From the NCBI RefSeq assembly GCF_018739885.1, contig NZ_JADOES010000027.1, positions 1-64,000 of the forward strand: 64,000 bases of DNA, in the 5' to 3' direction. The DNA comes from Leptothoe spongobia TAU-MAC 1115 (lineage in GTDB: Bacteria; Cyanobacteriota; Cyanobacteriia; Phormidesmidales; Phormidesmidaceae). The notes beneath the pieces are model-generated. The model searched no databases. It was given only the letters and a program-made list of their open reading frames with translations, and was not told where the DNA came from. Positions 34,793 through 44,292 of this stretch are shown here, piece by piece. A program made the translations under genes and the position numbers. Positions within the stretch are counted from its first letter, which is position 1. Each line of letters starts with the position of its first letter.

Positions 34793-35956
34793 CTACGTGT
34801 TGGGTTGTTCCGTATTGAGTCCAATGGCTTCTTGGATATTATTCAATCCATGGGTATCAAGCTTATCTAGTAAACCTTGGAGGACGTTTTTCACCATCCA
34901 GGGACCTTCATATACCCAGCCGGTGTATACCTGTAATAGTGATGCGCCTGCTGTGATTTTGTCCCAGGCATCGTCAGCAGTGAAAATGCCGCCTACGCCA
35001 ATGATGGGGAGCTGCCCGTGGGTTTTTTGGTAAATATATCGAACCACCTCAGTGGCCCGCTGGCGTACGGGCGCACCACTGATGCCTCCGGCTTCTTCCG
35101 TCACTAAGTTGCCGGTAGCGTCTAATTGCTTGGTGAGTAGCTGCTCTTTGGCAATGGTGGTGTTGGTGGCAATAATCCCTGCCAGATGGTACTGCTGAGC
35201 CAGGTCTAAAATGTCGTCAATGTCTTTCCAGGCTAGATCTGGGGCGATTTTGATCAGCAATGGCTTGGACTGGATGTTGGCAGTTTGTAGTATGGCCAGA
35301 ATGGGCTCAAGTTGAGATTTTGCTTGGAGCGATCGCAACCCAGGTGTATTCGGTGACGACACATTCACCACAAAATAACTGCCCAGGTCTTGTAACCGCT
35401 GAAAGCTCTGCAGGTAATCGTTCGCGGCGTCTTCCAGGGGCGTCACCTTAGACTTGCCTAGATTGATACCTCTGGGAAAATCTACAGCCATTGACAAATG
35501 ACTAAGGCGTTCGGCCAGGGCCGCTGAGCCTTGATTATTAAATCCCATCCGATTGAGTGCAGCCTGATCCTGGGGCAGACGAAATAAGCGAGGTTTGGGA
35601 TTACCTGGCTGGGCATGACAGGTGACGGTGCCTAGCTCAGCAAAGCCGAATCCCATCAGTGGCCAACACCCAGCCGCAACCCCATCTTTGTCGAACCCAG
35701 CGGCCAACCCCAAGGGATTGGTAAATGTCTGGTGCCATAGGGTTTGGCTCAGGCGAGGCGAGGTAATCTGGCAACTATTTTCACACCAGGCTTGGGCAAA
35801 GCGTCGAGCAGGCTGGCTCCAATATGGGGCTGTTATTGGTGGCTGAGCGATCCAATCAAGTGCCAACAGTGTTTGCTGATGTACTGTTTCTGGATCGGCT
35901 CCCAGCCGCTGAAACAGCAACGGTAACAAACTATATTTATAAATATCCTGCAGCAC
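34793..35956 (-). CDS. pyrD: Dihydroorotate dehydrogenase (quinone), class 2
   Basis: Oxidises dihydroorotate to orotate in pyrimidine synthesis, passing electrons to quinone at the membrane. The 387-residue length and N-terminal amphipathic helix (YKYSLLPLLFQRLGADPETV) mark class 2. FMN and active-site landmarks: NPLGLAAGFDKDG, FGFAELGTVT, NRMGFNNQG, the catalytic Ser in VNVSSPNTPGLR, KIAPDL, TNTTI, and GGIFTADDAWDKITAGASLLQ. It converges on dapB. Confidence 0.97.
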   Translation of the reverse strand: MLQDIYKYSLLPLLFQRLGADPETVHQQTLLALDWIAQPPITAPYWSQPARRFAQAWCENSCQITSPRLSQTLWHQTFTNPLGLAAGFDKDGVAAGCWPLMGFGFAELGTVTCHAQPGNPKPRLFRLPQDQAALNRMGFNNQGSAALAERLSHLSMAVDFPRGINLGKSKVTPLEDAANDYLQSFQRLQDLGSYFVVNVSSPNTPGLRSLQAKSQLEPILAILQTANIQSKPLLIKIAPDLAWKDIDDILDLAQQYHLAGIIATNTTIAKEQLLTKQLDATGNLVTEEAGGISGAPVRQRATEVVRYIYQKTHGQLPIIGVGGIFTADDAWDKITAGASLLQVYTGWVYEGPWMVKNVLQGLLDKLDTHGLNNIQEAIGLNTEQPNT

Positions 35957-36317
35957 GAATTAAGCTCTCCAAATAATCCTGTGGATTATATCCTCCAATT
36001 TGAGATGCTTATCGCCTCAGTACTGTATTTTGTTGCTTGCTACAGCTGGAACAATAGCTGATATAACTATGTAACTCACGATTTTTGGTCGGGAGTATGA
36101 AAAATATTGGAGTTTATTGCGATTTCATGAATACTCTCCAATGGTCCATGCCTTTTAAGATGAGGCGGCGTTAAGCGAGCAATTATATTAACTAATGCTC
36201 CCAAGTGCTTGGCGCGAATTAGCATTAGTTAGAGAGTTAGGCTAGCTTACATTAAGCTATGTCCCTATCCTTAGTACCTTATCCAGGCGCTAGCCTGTTT
36301 CCCAAATCTGAGTCTTT
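35957..36317. other. Divergent intergenic region with cruciform-like element
   Basis: About 360 bases between pyrD (minus) and the multi-GAF gene (plus), so it carries both promoters. It includes the inverted repeat at 36189-36231: an 11-bp outer stem (TAACTAATGCT with AGCATTAGTTA) and a 5-bp inner stem (CCAAG with CTTGG). Confidence 0.6.
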
Positions 36318-39098
36318 ATGGTCAGCCCCATACCCCCAGCGACTTGTGAACAGCATTTGGCCAATTTGGGTCAGGTCCTTAAAACCGTTTGGGAACAGGA
36401 AACAGTTGATGCTCAGCTAACTGTGATTGCTGATTACATGCAGCAGCTCTTTCCCCATGTGCTGACATGGATTGGTCTCTACGATGATGACGAGCAAAGT
36501 CTGACAACGCAAACCGCTGTCATGACTAGCGGTAAAAATTTTCTATGGCAAAAGATAAAACTTCAGCCGGATGATGCCGTGCAGCAGGTGATCGAGCGGG
36601 GGGCTCCAGCAGCGGTATATGATTTGCAAGAATCCCATCGAGCTGGCGAATGGAAGGCCATTGCGAAGCGGTTGGAGCTGCACGATGCCATTGTTTTCCC
36701 GATTCAGCGACAGGATGAGTGTTTAGGCGTCTTACTGCTGGGCTCTAGTCGTCGTGGGATGTCTTTAAAGTCTGGTGTGCAGAAGAAAACCTTTTCGATC
36801 TTAGTCACCACCCTGGCAACTATTCTGCATCGACATCAGCAGGACTATTATCTACAAACAGAAAAACGCCCATCCCAGCCGTTTTTCCAGCTGTTGGCCA
36901 AGTTAGAAACTATTCAAGAATTAGAACCTCGACTGCAGGCAATTGTAGATGCCACCCATCGATTTGTAGGCGCTAATCGCGCCCGTGCCTATTGGTTTGA
37001 ACCCCAGCAGCGTTTTTTTTGGCATCGGGTGTCTAACGGTGGGCACAATCGCCATGTTTACGCCGCATCAGAACCAGCCATGTCTCAGCTGTCGGCCAGC
37101 GGTTACCAAGAGTTTTACCAGATGCTGTCCTGTGGGGATGTGATTGTCATTGGAGATGATTTTTCCTCTCACCCGGATGCTGTGATTGAACCGTTAAAGA
37201 AGGCGTTTGACAAGCCGTCGTTAATGGTGGCACCGATTTTGATGCAGGGTGATTTGCTGGGTTTTTTAGTCGTGGAGGCGACTCAGCCTCGCCATTGGAC
37301 GGTGCCAGAAAAACGATATTTAACAGCCGCAGCTCAAGTGGTTAGTTTGGGTATGCCGACATCAGTCTTACAGGAACGCGTGGCTGACCTGGAGGCCAAT
37401 CACCAGCTATCAGTCGGGATTGCCCAGAGTATTCATGGTGATCGCGACTGGCAGTCGGTGATGGCACGTTGTGCCGAGCAGCTGATTGCTACCCTAGAAA
37501 TCGATGGCTTGTTAGTGCTGATTCCCGATCTGGAGTGTAGCGGGTTTGAAGTGAGCTATCAGCACCATGGCACTCGGAGTAAGCCGACTCAAGGGATGTG
37601 GCGCTCACTCCACGATGTGGATTGGCAGCTTTTAGCCCGCCAGACTACCCCAGTCTGTATCGAGAATTTGGAAAATGATCTAAAACTAAGGGCATGGCAT
37701 CCTCAGTTTTTGCAAATGGAGATGCAGGCAATAATGGCCTGCAATCTGTCACCGGGGCAAGCCCCGGAGGGCGTATTGTTGGTGACCGATAGCGATACTC
37801 GACGTTGGAATCAAACGGAGCAAGACTTATTGCAGTCCGTGGGACGTCAGATTGGGCTGGTATTGCATCAGTGGTCGTTACAGCGTCAGGCTCAGCAACA
37901 ATCACAGATGCATGACACGATGCAATGGGGATTGCGCAATCTGCAGCGCACCTTTGATGTAACACAACTGGAGCAGGCGGCGGCCCATCACATTAGTCAA
38001 CTTCTGCGGCTGCCTTTGGTCGCTTTGGTCGTTTGGGAAAATGGACAGAAAGAAGCGCGATTGGCGTCTTCGGTGATTCGGGATCAGCAATTTGCGGCTC
38101 AGGACAACCCACCGATATTAGTAGATGGCGATGCTTTGATTAACTGGGCAATTCAAACCGATGGCGTGATTCAGCTCGAATATGAAGAATTGCCTGATGT
38201 CACCCGCCAGTGGTTGCGCTGTCCTGGTCACTCCCAGATATTAGTTGTGGCTCTCAGAACATCGCCAGAACACACCTTAAATGGCGCGATTGTGTTAGCG
38301 GATGAAGCAGATCGTCGTTTTTCTGATCAGCAGATGAGTATGTTGGCTGTGTTGGTCCATCAATTGGCCTGGTGTCGACGTCATTTGTTGCTGACGGGGC
38401 GATTAAATGACCAAAAGAACCGACTGACTGAGCTGAACTGGTATAAACATCACCATATGGATGATGTCCGACGGCAAGTGCGGGAGTCCCGGCGTCAGCT
38501 TGGTAATTTGAAACAATTGCCAAATATGGGAGAGCAACCCTACTTCCATGCCATAGAAAGTCGGTTGGCAGGGATAGAAAAGGAACTACTCCGATTGACC
38601 AGCCGAGAACGATGGTCCATGGCCTCTGATCCCCGTAAAGTTCCCCTGGTGGGTCTGCTTAACCGTTTGATGAAACGAGTCCAAACCCAGGTCCAAAAAA
38701 AGCAGTTGTGGACTCAAGTGCACTGCGATAGCAATTTGGCCTTGCAGGGTGAGATGCAAAAGATCGAGTTTATCTTGTACGAGCTGATTTCTGCAGCCTG
38801 CCGTCGTTCGCCAGCACGGGGGCGAGTCGATATTTGGAGTCGCCCCCTGGAGCAGCACTGGATCGAGCTATCGATTACGGATGATGGTGACATCGATGAG
38901 GCCATCATCACCGCGCTGGTCAAAGGACATCGTCGCGATCACTTAGCCGAGTCGCAATTAGATAGACCACCTGGCTTAAACTTATCCATCTGTAAATCGT
39001 TGATGATTCGTTTAGGGGGTGAATTTCTGTTAGAAAAGCTAGATGATAACCGCATTCGTAGCTCTGTCATCTTTCCGATGAGTCGACCGGTTGGTTAG
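36318..39098 (+). CDS. Multi-GAF signalling protein with degenerate kinase domain
   Basis: The 926-residue cytoplasmic protein has about four GAF-type sensor domains (roughly residues 10-170, 195-350, 370-530 and 545-690). A helical dimerisation-like segment (WYKHHHMDDVRRQVRESRRQ) and an ATPase-like C-terminal domain (800-920) follow. The N box reads ELISAACRRSP, lacking the conserved asparagines. The G1 box is reduced to TDDGDID, though the G2-like PGLNLSICKSLMIRLGG remains. No Cys of the bilin-binding CH type was identified with confidence. It may bind signals without classical histidine kinase activity. Confidence 0.8.
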   Translation: MVSPIPPATCEQHLANLGQVLKTVWEQETVDAQLTVIADYMQQLFPHVLTWIGLYDDDEQSLTTQTAVMTSGKNFLWQKIKLQPDDAVQQVIERGAPAAVYDLQESHRAGEWKAIAKRLELHDAIVFPIQRQDECLGVLLLGSSRRGMSLKSGVQKKTFSILVTTLATILHRHQQDYYLQTEKRPSQPFFQLLAKLETIQELEPRLQAIVDATHRFVGANRARAYWFEPQQRFFWHRVSNGGHNRHVYAASEPAMSQLSASGYQEFYQMLSCGDVIVIGDDFSSHPDAVIEPLKKAFDKPSLMVAPILMQGDLLGFLVVEATQPRHWTVPEKRYLTAAAQVVSLGMPTSVLQERVADLEANHQLSVGIAQSIHGDRDWQSVMARCAEQLIATLEIDGLLVLIPDLECSGFEVSYQHHGTRSKPTQGMWRSLHDVDWQLLARQTTPVCIENLENDLKLRAWHPQFLQMEMQAIMACNLSPGQAPEGVLLVTDSDTRRWNQTEQDLLQSVGRQIGLVLHQWSLQRQAQQQSQMHDTMQWGLRNLQRTFDVTQLEQAAAHHISQLLRLPLVALVVWENGQKEARLASSVIRDQQFAAQDNPPILVDGDALINWAIQTDGVIQLEYEELPDVTRQWLRCPGHSQILVVALRTSPEHTLNGAIVLADEADRRFSDQQMSMLAVLVHQLAWCRRHLLLTGRLNDQKNRLTELNWYKHHHMDDVRRQVRESRRQLGNLKQLPNMGEQPYFHAIESRLAGIEKELLRLTSRERWSMASDPRKVPLVGLLNRLMKRVQTQVQKKQLWTQVHCDSNLALQGEMQKIEFILYELISAACRRSPARGRVDIWSRPLEQHWIELSITDDGDIDEAIITALVKGHRRDHLAESQLDRPPGLNLSICKSLMIRLGGEFLLEKLDDNRIRSSVIFPMSRPVG

Positions 39099-39126
39099 GT
39101 TTGATGAAAATTTTTAAAAATAAAAA

Positions 39127-39166
39127 AATAAGGTAGGGGCGTTGCATGCAACGCCCCTACCTTATT
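39127..39166. terminator. Bidirectional terminator, 40-bp perfect palindrome
   Basis: A perfect 20+20 palindrome without a fixed loop, centred on GCATGC. It sits between the convergent multi-GAF gene and ndhB, with an A-rich tract on the left and TTATT on the right. The same architecture recurs at 51663-51692, so it may be a member of a dispersed palindrome family recruited as a terminator. Confidence 0.8.
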
Positions 39167-39185
39167 GAAATCATCTAAATCATGC

Positions 39186-40772
39186 CTAAAACGAATTTTC
39201 AGACGCTCTTACCGGCATGGTTGTAGCCACCGAGGCACCAGTACTAGCGACAGGCAATTCAAGGTTACTAGCTTGCAGCAAAGGTGTTTTGACGACGGCA
39301 TCATTGGCCAAGGTAAAGAGGGGATTAGATAGGACCCCCGCCAACGAGGTAGCGACAACGGCAATCACCAGACTGACCTGTATGGGCCGCATGCCCGGTA
39401 GATTCCACTGGAGAGCTGGATAATTTTTGATGGAGTCCGACATTTCCTGGGGTTCTTTGACCACCATCATCTTGACTACACGGATGTAGTAGTAAATGGA
39501 GATAACGCTGGTAATTAAACCAATGAGCACCAGGCTATAGGCTCCGGCCTGCCAGCCAGCCCAGAAAATGTAGAGCTTACCAAAGAAGCCTGCCAGGGGG
39601 GGAATACCACCAAGGGATAGCAGACATAGGCACAGGCATAGGGTCAGTAAAGGATCCTTTTGGTACAGTCCCGCGTATTCACTAATCTGGTCGGTACCTG
39701 TACGCAGGGAGAAGAGGATAACGCAGGTAAAGCCACCCAGGTTCATGAACAAATAAACCATCAGGTAGAAGATCATACTGGCATAGCCTGCATCAGTGCC
39801 AATGACGAGGCCAATCATCATAAAGCCCGCTTGACCAATAGATGAGTAGGCCAACATGCGCTTCATGCTGGTTTGAGCCAGAGCCACCACATTACCCAAG
39901 ACCATACTCAAGATAGCGAGAGCGGTAAAGACAAAGCGCCACTCGTCGGACACTAGAGGAAATGTGCTGACCAATAAACGGATTGCTAATGCAAAACCGG
40001 CAGCCTTTGAACCAACGGATAAAAAGGCGACAACGGGTGTGGGAGAGCCTTCGTATACGTCTGGAGTCCACTGGTGAAAGGGGACAGCGGCAACCTTAAA
40101 GGCAATACCAGCAATCACAAATACCAGGGATACGACTAAACCGATGGAGTTATCGCTGGTGGTGGTGGCCAACGCTTGCGCGATCGCACTCAACCGAGTC
40201 TCTCCACCCGACAGACCATATAGCAGTGAAATACCGTATAGGAAAATCGCGGAACTAGCTGCCCCAATTAGTAAATACTTGAGGGCGGCTTCGTTAGAGC
40301 GGGGGTCCCGCTTCATGTAGCCCGTGAGCAAATATGAGGAAATACTTAAAGTTTCTAGGGAAACGAAGATGGTGACTAATTCATCAGCCCCTGACAAAAA
40401 CATGCCACCCAGGGTGGCCGTCAATAAAATTGCTAAAAACTCAGCTAGCGCTGTGCCCGACTGCTCCACATAGCGAATGGACATCGGCACAGTTACCGCC
40501 GCTGACAGCACGATAATGCCTCGAAAAACGATACTCAAAGCATCGCTATTGAACTCACCAAAAAATGACAAGGGATCACCCGTATCCCACTGTAGAGCAA
40601 GGGCACCAACGGCGGCTAAACACCCACCGATGGAGGCGTAGGGAACCCAGCGTGATGACGTCCGCCCTTGAATCAAATCGCCTACCAAAATTACGAGGAT
40701 CGTCAAAATAACGATCGCTTCAGGAAGAATCTTACCTGTGTTTAACTGAGCAGCGAGGCTTGCAAAGTCCAT
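39186..40772 (-). CDS. ndhB: NAD(P)H-quinone oxidoreductase subunit 2 (NDH-1 subunit N)
   Basis: A proton-pumping antiporter-like subunit of the thylakoid/plasma-membrane NDH-1 complex, needed for cyclic electron flow, respiration and CO2 uptake. The 528-residue length matches cyanobacterial NdhB. About 14 membrane helices are visible. The landmark discontinuous-helix region FKVAAVPFHQWTPDVYEGSP includes the key Lys, followed by SKAAGFALAIRL, AYSSIGQAGFMMIG, and GGIPPLAGFFGKLYIF. It is monocistronic here. Confidence 0.97.
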   Translation of the reverse strand: MDFASLAAQLNTGKILPEAIVILTILVILVGDLIQGRTSSRWVPYASIGGCLAAVGALALQWDTGDPLSFFGEFNSDALSIVFRGIIVLSAAVTVPMSIRYVEQSGTALAEFLAILLTATLGGMFLSGADELVTIFVSLETLSISSYLLTGYMKRDPRSNEAALKYLLIGAASSAIFLYGISLLYGLSGGETRLSAIAQALATTTSDNSIGLVVSLVFVIAGIAFKVAAVPFHQWTPDVYEGSPTPVVAFLSVGSKAAGFALAIRLLVSTFPLVSDEWRFVFTALAILSMVLGNVVALAQTSMKRMLAYSSIGQAGFMMIGLVIGTDAGYASMIFYLMVYLFMNLGGFTCVILFSLRTGTDQISEYAGLYQKDPLLTLCLCLCLLSLGGIPPLAGFFGKLYIFWAGWQAGAYSLVLIGLITSVISIYYYIRVVKMMVVKEPQEMSDSIKNYPALQWNLPGMRPIQVSLVIAVVATSLAGVLSNPLFTLANDAVVKTPLLQASNLELPVASTGASVATTMPVRASENSF

Positions 40773-41401
40773 AGGTGCTGTGGTGCGGTATTTCCATTTG
40801 GCATCTTACCCTAGTATTCTCGCTCATCTTGAGCCTCACCAGAGGAAATTCGTGGATCAGATTAAATTCCTCAGGCCAAAATCATCGGTCAAGGCTGGTC
40901 AGATAACGTCTAGAGCAGCGCTGTTTAGCCAATTTCTTCAGATTTACTTTATAAATGTGGGCCAAATTCACTAAATTAATTTTGAAAAGTCGATTGAAAG
41001 TCTCATATTGACCATATACAGCTTGTTTTAGCCTTTTTCTGGCTGATAGAAACGATGGACTTTTGCACTTACTTTGCTCTTAGAGGTGGACGAAATCCTC
41101 CATTTCGATCTATCGATATATAGAGGCGGTTATTGTGCTTTGCGAAGATGCAGGTACGGCTTTTGGCACTCAACTGTTTCCCATCGCTCTGATAAATTCT
41201 GAGCTAGATGCAGCGGTTATGTATAGTTAGCCAATGAAAACCGTCGCCAACTCTCGGGCATTCTTTCTAGGAATCAAGCCATTGATTTAAACGGTCACAC
41301 CGTTTTACTAGATCGAGTTTGGGGGTCGCCAGTGTTTGCAGTGCAAACACTGGCAACTTTTCAGTTAATTGTAATTCGACCATTATTTTCAGTTCAGCTG
41401 T
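40773..41401. other. Divergent region upstream of ndhB and topA, with hairpin
   Basis: About 630 bases without a convincing gene. A strong hairpin (GCCAGTGTTT at 41328-41337 paired with AAACACTGGC at 41345-41354) followed by a short T run lies 45 bases before topA. It could act as an attenuator or terminate upstream transcription. The promoter for ndhB should be near 40780-40850. Confidence 0.6.
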
Positions 41402-44173
41402 ATGTCCACCCTTGTCATTGTTGAGTCACCTACAAAGGCAAAAACGATTCGCAACTATTTGCCCAAAGGCTACCGTGTGGAAGCCTCGATGGGACACGTG
41501 CGTGATTTGCCAAAGTCGGCTAGTGAGATCCCGGCCAGTGTAAAAGGTGAAAAATGGGCACAGCTGGGGGTAAATGTCGAATCTGACTTTGAACCGCTGT
41601 ATCTAGTCCCCAAGGATAAAAAGAAGGTAGTCAAAGCCCTCAAGGATGCCCTGAAAGGAGTCGATGAGCTTGTTCTGGCGACGGATGAAGACCGTGAGGG
41701 AGAAAGCATTAGCTGGCATCTGATGCAGCTGCTGAAGCCCAAGGTGCCGACCAAGCGCATGGTGTTTCATGAGATCACCGAAGAAGCGATCCAATCGGCC
41801 TTGGAAAGCTGCCGTGACATTGATGATCAGCTGGTACGGGCCCAGGAAACTCGACGGATTTTGGACCGTTTGGTGGGCTATACGCTGTCGCCCTTGCTCT
41901 GGAAGAAAATTGCCTGGGGATTATCAGCGGGTCGGGTACAGTCTGTAGCTGTCAAGTTACTGGTAGAGCGAGAGCGCGATCGCAGAGCATTTAAACAAGG
42001 CTCCTACTGGGATCTCAAAGCCACACTGGCCCAATCCGATAGCCCCTTCGAAGCTAAGTTAGCCAGTTTGGGAGGGACCCGTGTGGCCACGGGCAGCGAC
42101 TTTGATGAAAATACGGGTCAAATTGCCGCTGGACGTAATGTGGTACTGCTGGATGAGACCCAGGCCCAGGCCTTAAAACAGCGCCTAGAAGCCAGTGTTT
42201 GGACCATCTCTAATCTAGAAGAACGCCCTTCTAGTCCCAAACCCGCTCCCCCCTTTACCACCTCTACCCTGCAGCAAGAGGCCAACCGCAAACTGCGTCT
42301 TTCGGCCCGCGATACCATGCGCACGGCTCAGTCTCTCTATGAGAAGGGGTTTATTACCTACATGCGTACGGACTCAGTCAACCTATCGCAACAGGCGATT
42401 ACGGCTGCTCGATCCTGTGTAGAGCAAAAGTATGGCAAAGAATACCTCAGTCCTAAGCCCCGACAGTATGCCACTAAAAGTAAGGGGGCTCAGGAAGCTC
42501 ACGAGGCCATTCGACCTGCTGGTAATACCTTTCGTACCCCCCAGGAAACTGGACTGAAGGATCGTGAACGCAACCTATACGACCTGATTTGGAAACGGAC
42601 AGTAGCCTGTCAAATGGCCAATGCACGTCAAACCCACATCACCGTCAGTATCGAGGTTGATGATGCGCTGTTTAAGGCCACCGGTAAGCGGATCGATTTT
42701 CCCGGCTTTTTCCGAGCCTATGTGGAGGGGTCCGACGATCCCAACGCCGCCCTAGAGGATCGTGAAGTCACCTTGCCCAAGCTCAAGGTGGGGGACACCC
42801 CCAGCTGTACCGAGCTGGAGCCCATCGGGCACGAAACCAAGCCCCCGGCTCGCTACACCGAGGCCACCCTGGTAAAAACCCTTGAGAAAGAGGGCATTGG
42901 TCGTCCCAGTACCTACGCATCAGTCATCGGCACCATCATTGACCGGGGGTATGTGCATCCGCTGAATAACAGCTTGATGCCTACCTTTACAGCATTTGCA
43001 GTGACTGAGCTCCTGGATAACCATTTTCCAGATTTGGTGGATGTCAAATTTACCGCCCGCATGGAGCGTACCCTGGATGAAATTTCCACAGGAGAAGCAG
43101 AGTGGCTGCCCTACCTCAAAAAGTTTTATTCCGGTGATGCTGGTTTAGCAGGGCAAGTTGAAGCAAGGGAAAGTCAGATTGACCCGGCTGAAGCTCGTAC
43201 CGTGGATTTGTCCGATCTCAGCGCCAAGGTACGAATCGGTAAATATGGTCCGTATATTGAGGCCGTGAACGAGGAAGAGGGAAATGAAGCTGAAACGGTA
43301 AGGGCTTCTATTCCCCTAGATGTGAGTCCGGCGGACCTCAATGATGAGCAGGTGCAGGTGCTGCTCAAGCAAAAGACAGAAGGCCCAGAGAAGCTGGGAC
43401 TGCATCCAGAAACGGGTGAGCCGATCTACGCCCTGATTGGCCCCTATGGTCCCTATGTACGCCTCGGCGACAAAACTGACGACAATCCTAAACCCAAGCA
43501 GGTATCGTTGCCCAAAGGGGTGACCCGTGAGTCAGTGGATTTAGAAATGGCGGTGGGGTTATTGTCCCTGCCCCGCTTGCTAGGCATGCATCCTGAAACA
43601 GGTGCCAAGATCAAGGCGAGTCTGGGACGCTTTGGCCCCTATGTGGTTCACGATCAGGGCAAGGAAGGTAAGGACTATCGCTCCTTGAAAGGCGATGATG
43701 ATGTCCTTCAGGTAACTCTAGAACGAGCACTGGAGCTATTGGCCCAGCCAAAGCGCGGTCGTGGTCGTAAGGCAGCCAAACCGTTACGGGAGTTAGGCAA
43801 GCATCCTGACTCTGAAGAGCCCATCAATATTTATGATGGCCCCTATGGCCCTTACATCAAGTATGAAAAGGTCAATGCTTCGTTGCCAGAGGGCAAAAAG
43901 GTGGAGGATGTCACCCTCGAAGAGGCGCTAGAAATTATTGCTGCTAAGGCGGCGACGAAGAAAAAGACAACCCGTAAAAAAACAACGGCGAAGAAGTCCA
44001 CCACCAAAAAAGCCAGCACGGCGAAGAAGTCCACCACCAAAAAGACCAGTACGGCCAAGAAGTCCACCACCAAAAAAACTAGCACGACGGCGGCGGCTAA
44101 AAAGTCCACAGCGGCCAAAAGCAAGTCCACCAACCAGCGGACCAAGAAAACCACAGCCAGTGACACTGAATAA
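41402..44173 (+). CDS. topA: DNA topoisomerase I
   Basis: A type IA topoisomerase that relaxes negative supercoils. The 923-residue protein has an N-terminal Toprim domain (VESPTKAKTIRNYL; ATDEDREGESISWHL), the catalytic Tyr in GFITYMRTDSVNLS (about residue 315), and core motifs EAHEAIRP and GRPSTYASVIGTI. Instead of Cys4 zinc fingers, the C-terminal part has repeated TopoI CRPT-type segments (LGLHPETGEPIYALIGPYGP, LGMHPETGAKIKASLGRFGP, LGKHPDSEEPINIYDGPYGP). A lysine/threonine-rich tail follows, with three 11-residue repeats. Confidence 0.97.
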   Translation: MSTLVIVESPTKAKTIRNYLPKGYRVEASMGHVRDLPKSASEIPASVKGEKWAQLGVNVESDFEPLYLVPKDKKKVVKALKDALKGVDELVLATDEDREGESISWHLMQLLKPKVPTKRMVFHEITEEAIQSALESCRDIDDQLVRAQETRRILDRLVGYTLSPLLWKKIAWGLSAGRVQSVAVKLLVERERDRRAFKQGSYWDLKATLAQSDSPFEAKLASLGGTRVATGSDFDENTGQIAAGRNVVLLDETQAQALKQRLEASVWTISNLEERPSSPKPAPPFTTSTLQQEANRKLRLSARDTMRTAQSLYEKGFITYMRTDSVNLSQQAITAARSCVEQKYGKEYLSPKPRQYATKSKGAQEAHEAIRPAGNTFRTPQETGLKDRERNLYDLIWKRTVACQMANARQTHITVSIEVDDALFKATGKRIDFPGFFRAYVEGSDDPNAALEDREVTLPKLKVGDTPSCTELEPIGHETKPPARYTEATLVKTLEKEGIGRPSTYASVIGTIIDRGYVHPLNNSLMPTFTAFAVTELLDNHFPDLVDVKFTARMERTLDEISTGEAEWLPYLKKFYSGDAGLAGQVEARESQIDPAEARTVDLSDLSAKVRIGKYGPYIEAVNEEEGNEAETVRASIPLDVSPADLNDEQVQVLLKQKTEGPEKLGLHPETGEPIYALIGPYGPYVRLGDKTDDNPKPKQVSLPKGVTRESVDLEMAVGLLSLPRLLGMHPETGAKIKASLGRFGPYVVHDQGKEGKDYRSLKGDDDVLQVTLERALELLAQPKRGRGRKAAKPLRELGKHPDSEEPINIYDGPYGPYIKYEKVNASLPEGKKVEDVTLEEALEIIAAKAATKKKTTRKKTTAKKSTTKKASTAKKSTTKKTSTAKKSTTKKTSTTAAAKKSTAAKSKSTNQRTKKTTASDTE
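43985..44083 (+). repeat. Three 33-bp repeats encoding the lysine-rich TopA tail
   Basis: Units at 43985-44017, 44018-44050 and 44051-44083 encode TAKKSTTKKAS or TAKKSTTKKTS. They form a histone-H1-like basic tail at the C terminus of topoisomerase I, expected to bind DNA non-specifically. Confidence 0.9.
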
Positions 44174-44175
44174 CG

Positions 44176-44212
44176 AAATGTAGAGTCGTTCTATGGAATG
44201 GCTCTACATTTT
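44176..44212 (+). terminator. Terminator of topA
   Basis: A 10-bp stem (AAATGTAGAG with CTCTACATTT) continues inward with G-U and Watson-Crick pairs and ends in TTTTG. It starts two bases after the topA stop codon. Confidence 0.8.
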
Positions 44213-44292
44213 GTTATGTCTTTACGTTATTGAAGCTGATTCGGTAAACCGGTGGTAGATTAGCAAGCGTTGTTTGTTTTTTGCTTGCTCCT

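Noticed and set aside
43852..44166. 104-codon frame opposite the topA tail
   Set aside because: A shadow of the lysine-rich repeat on the other strand, giving a Val/Phe/Leu low-complexity product.
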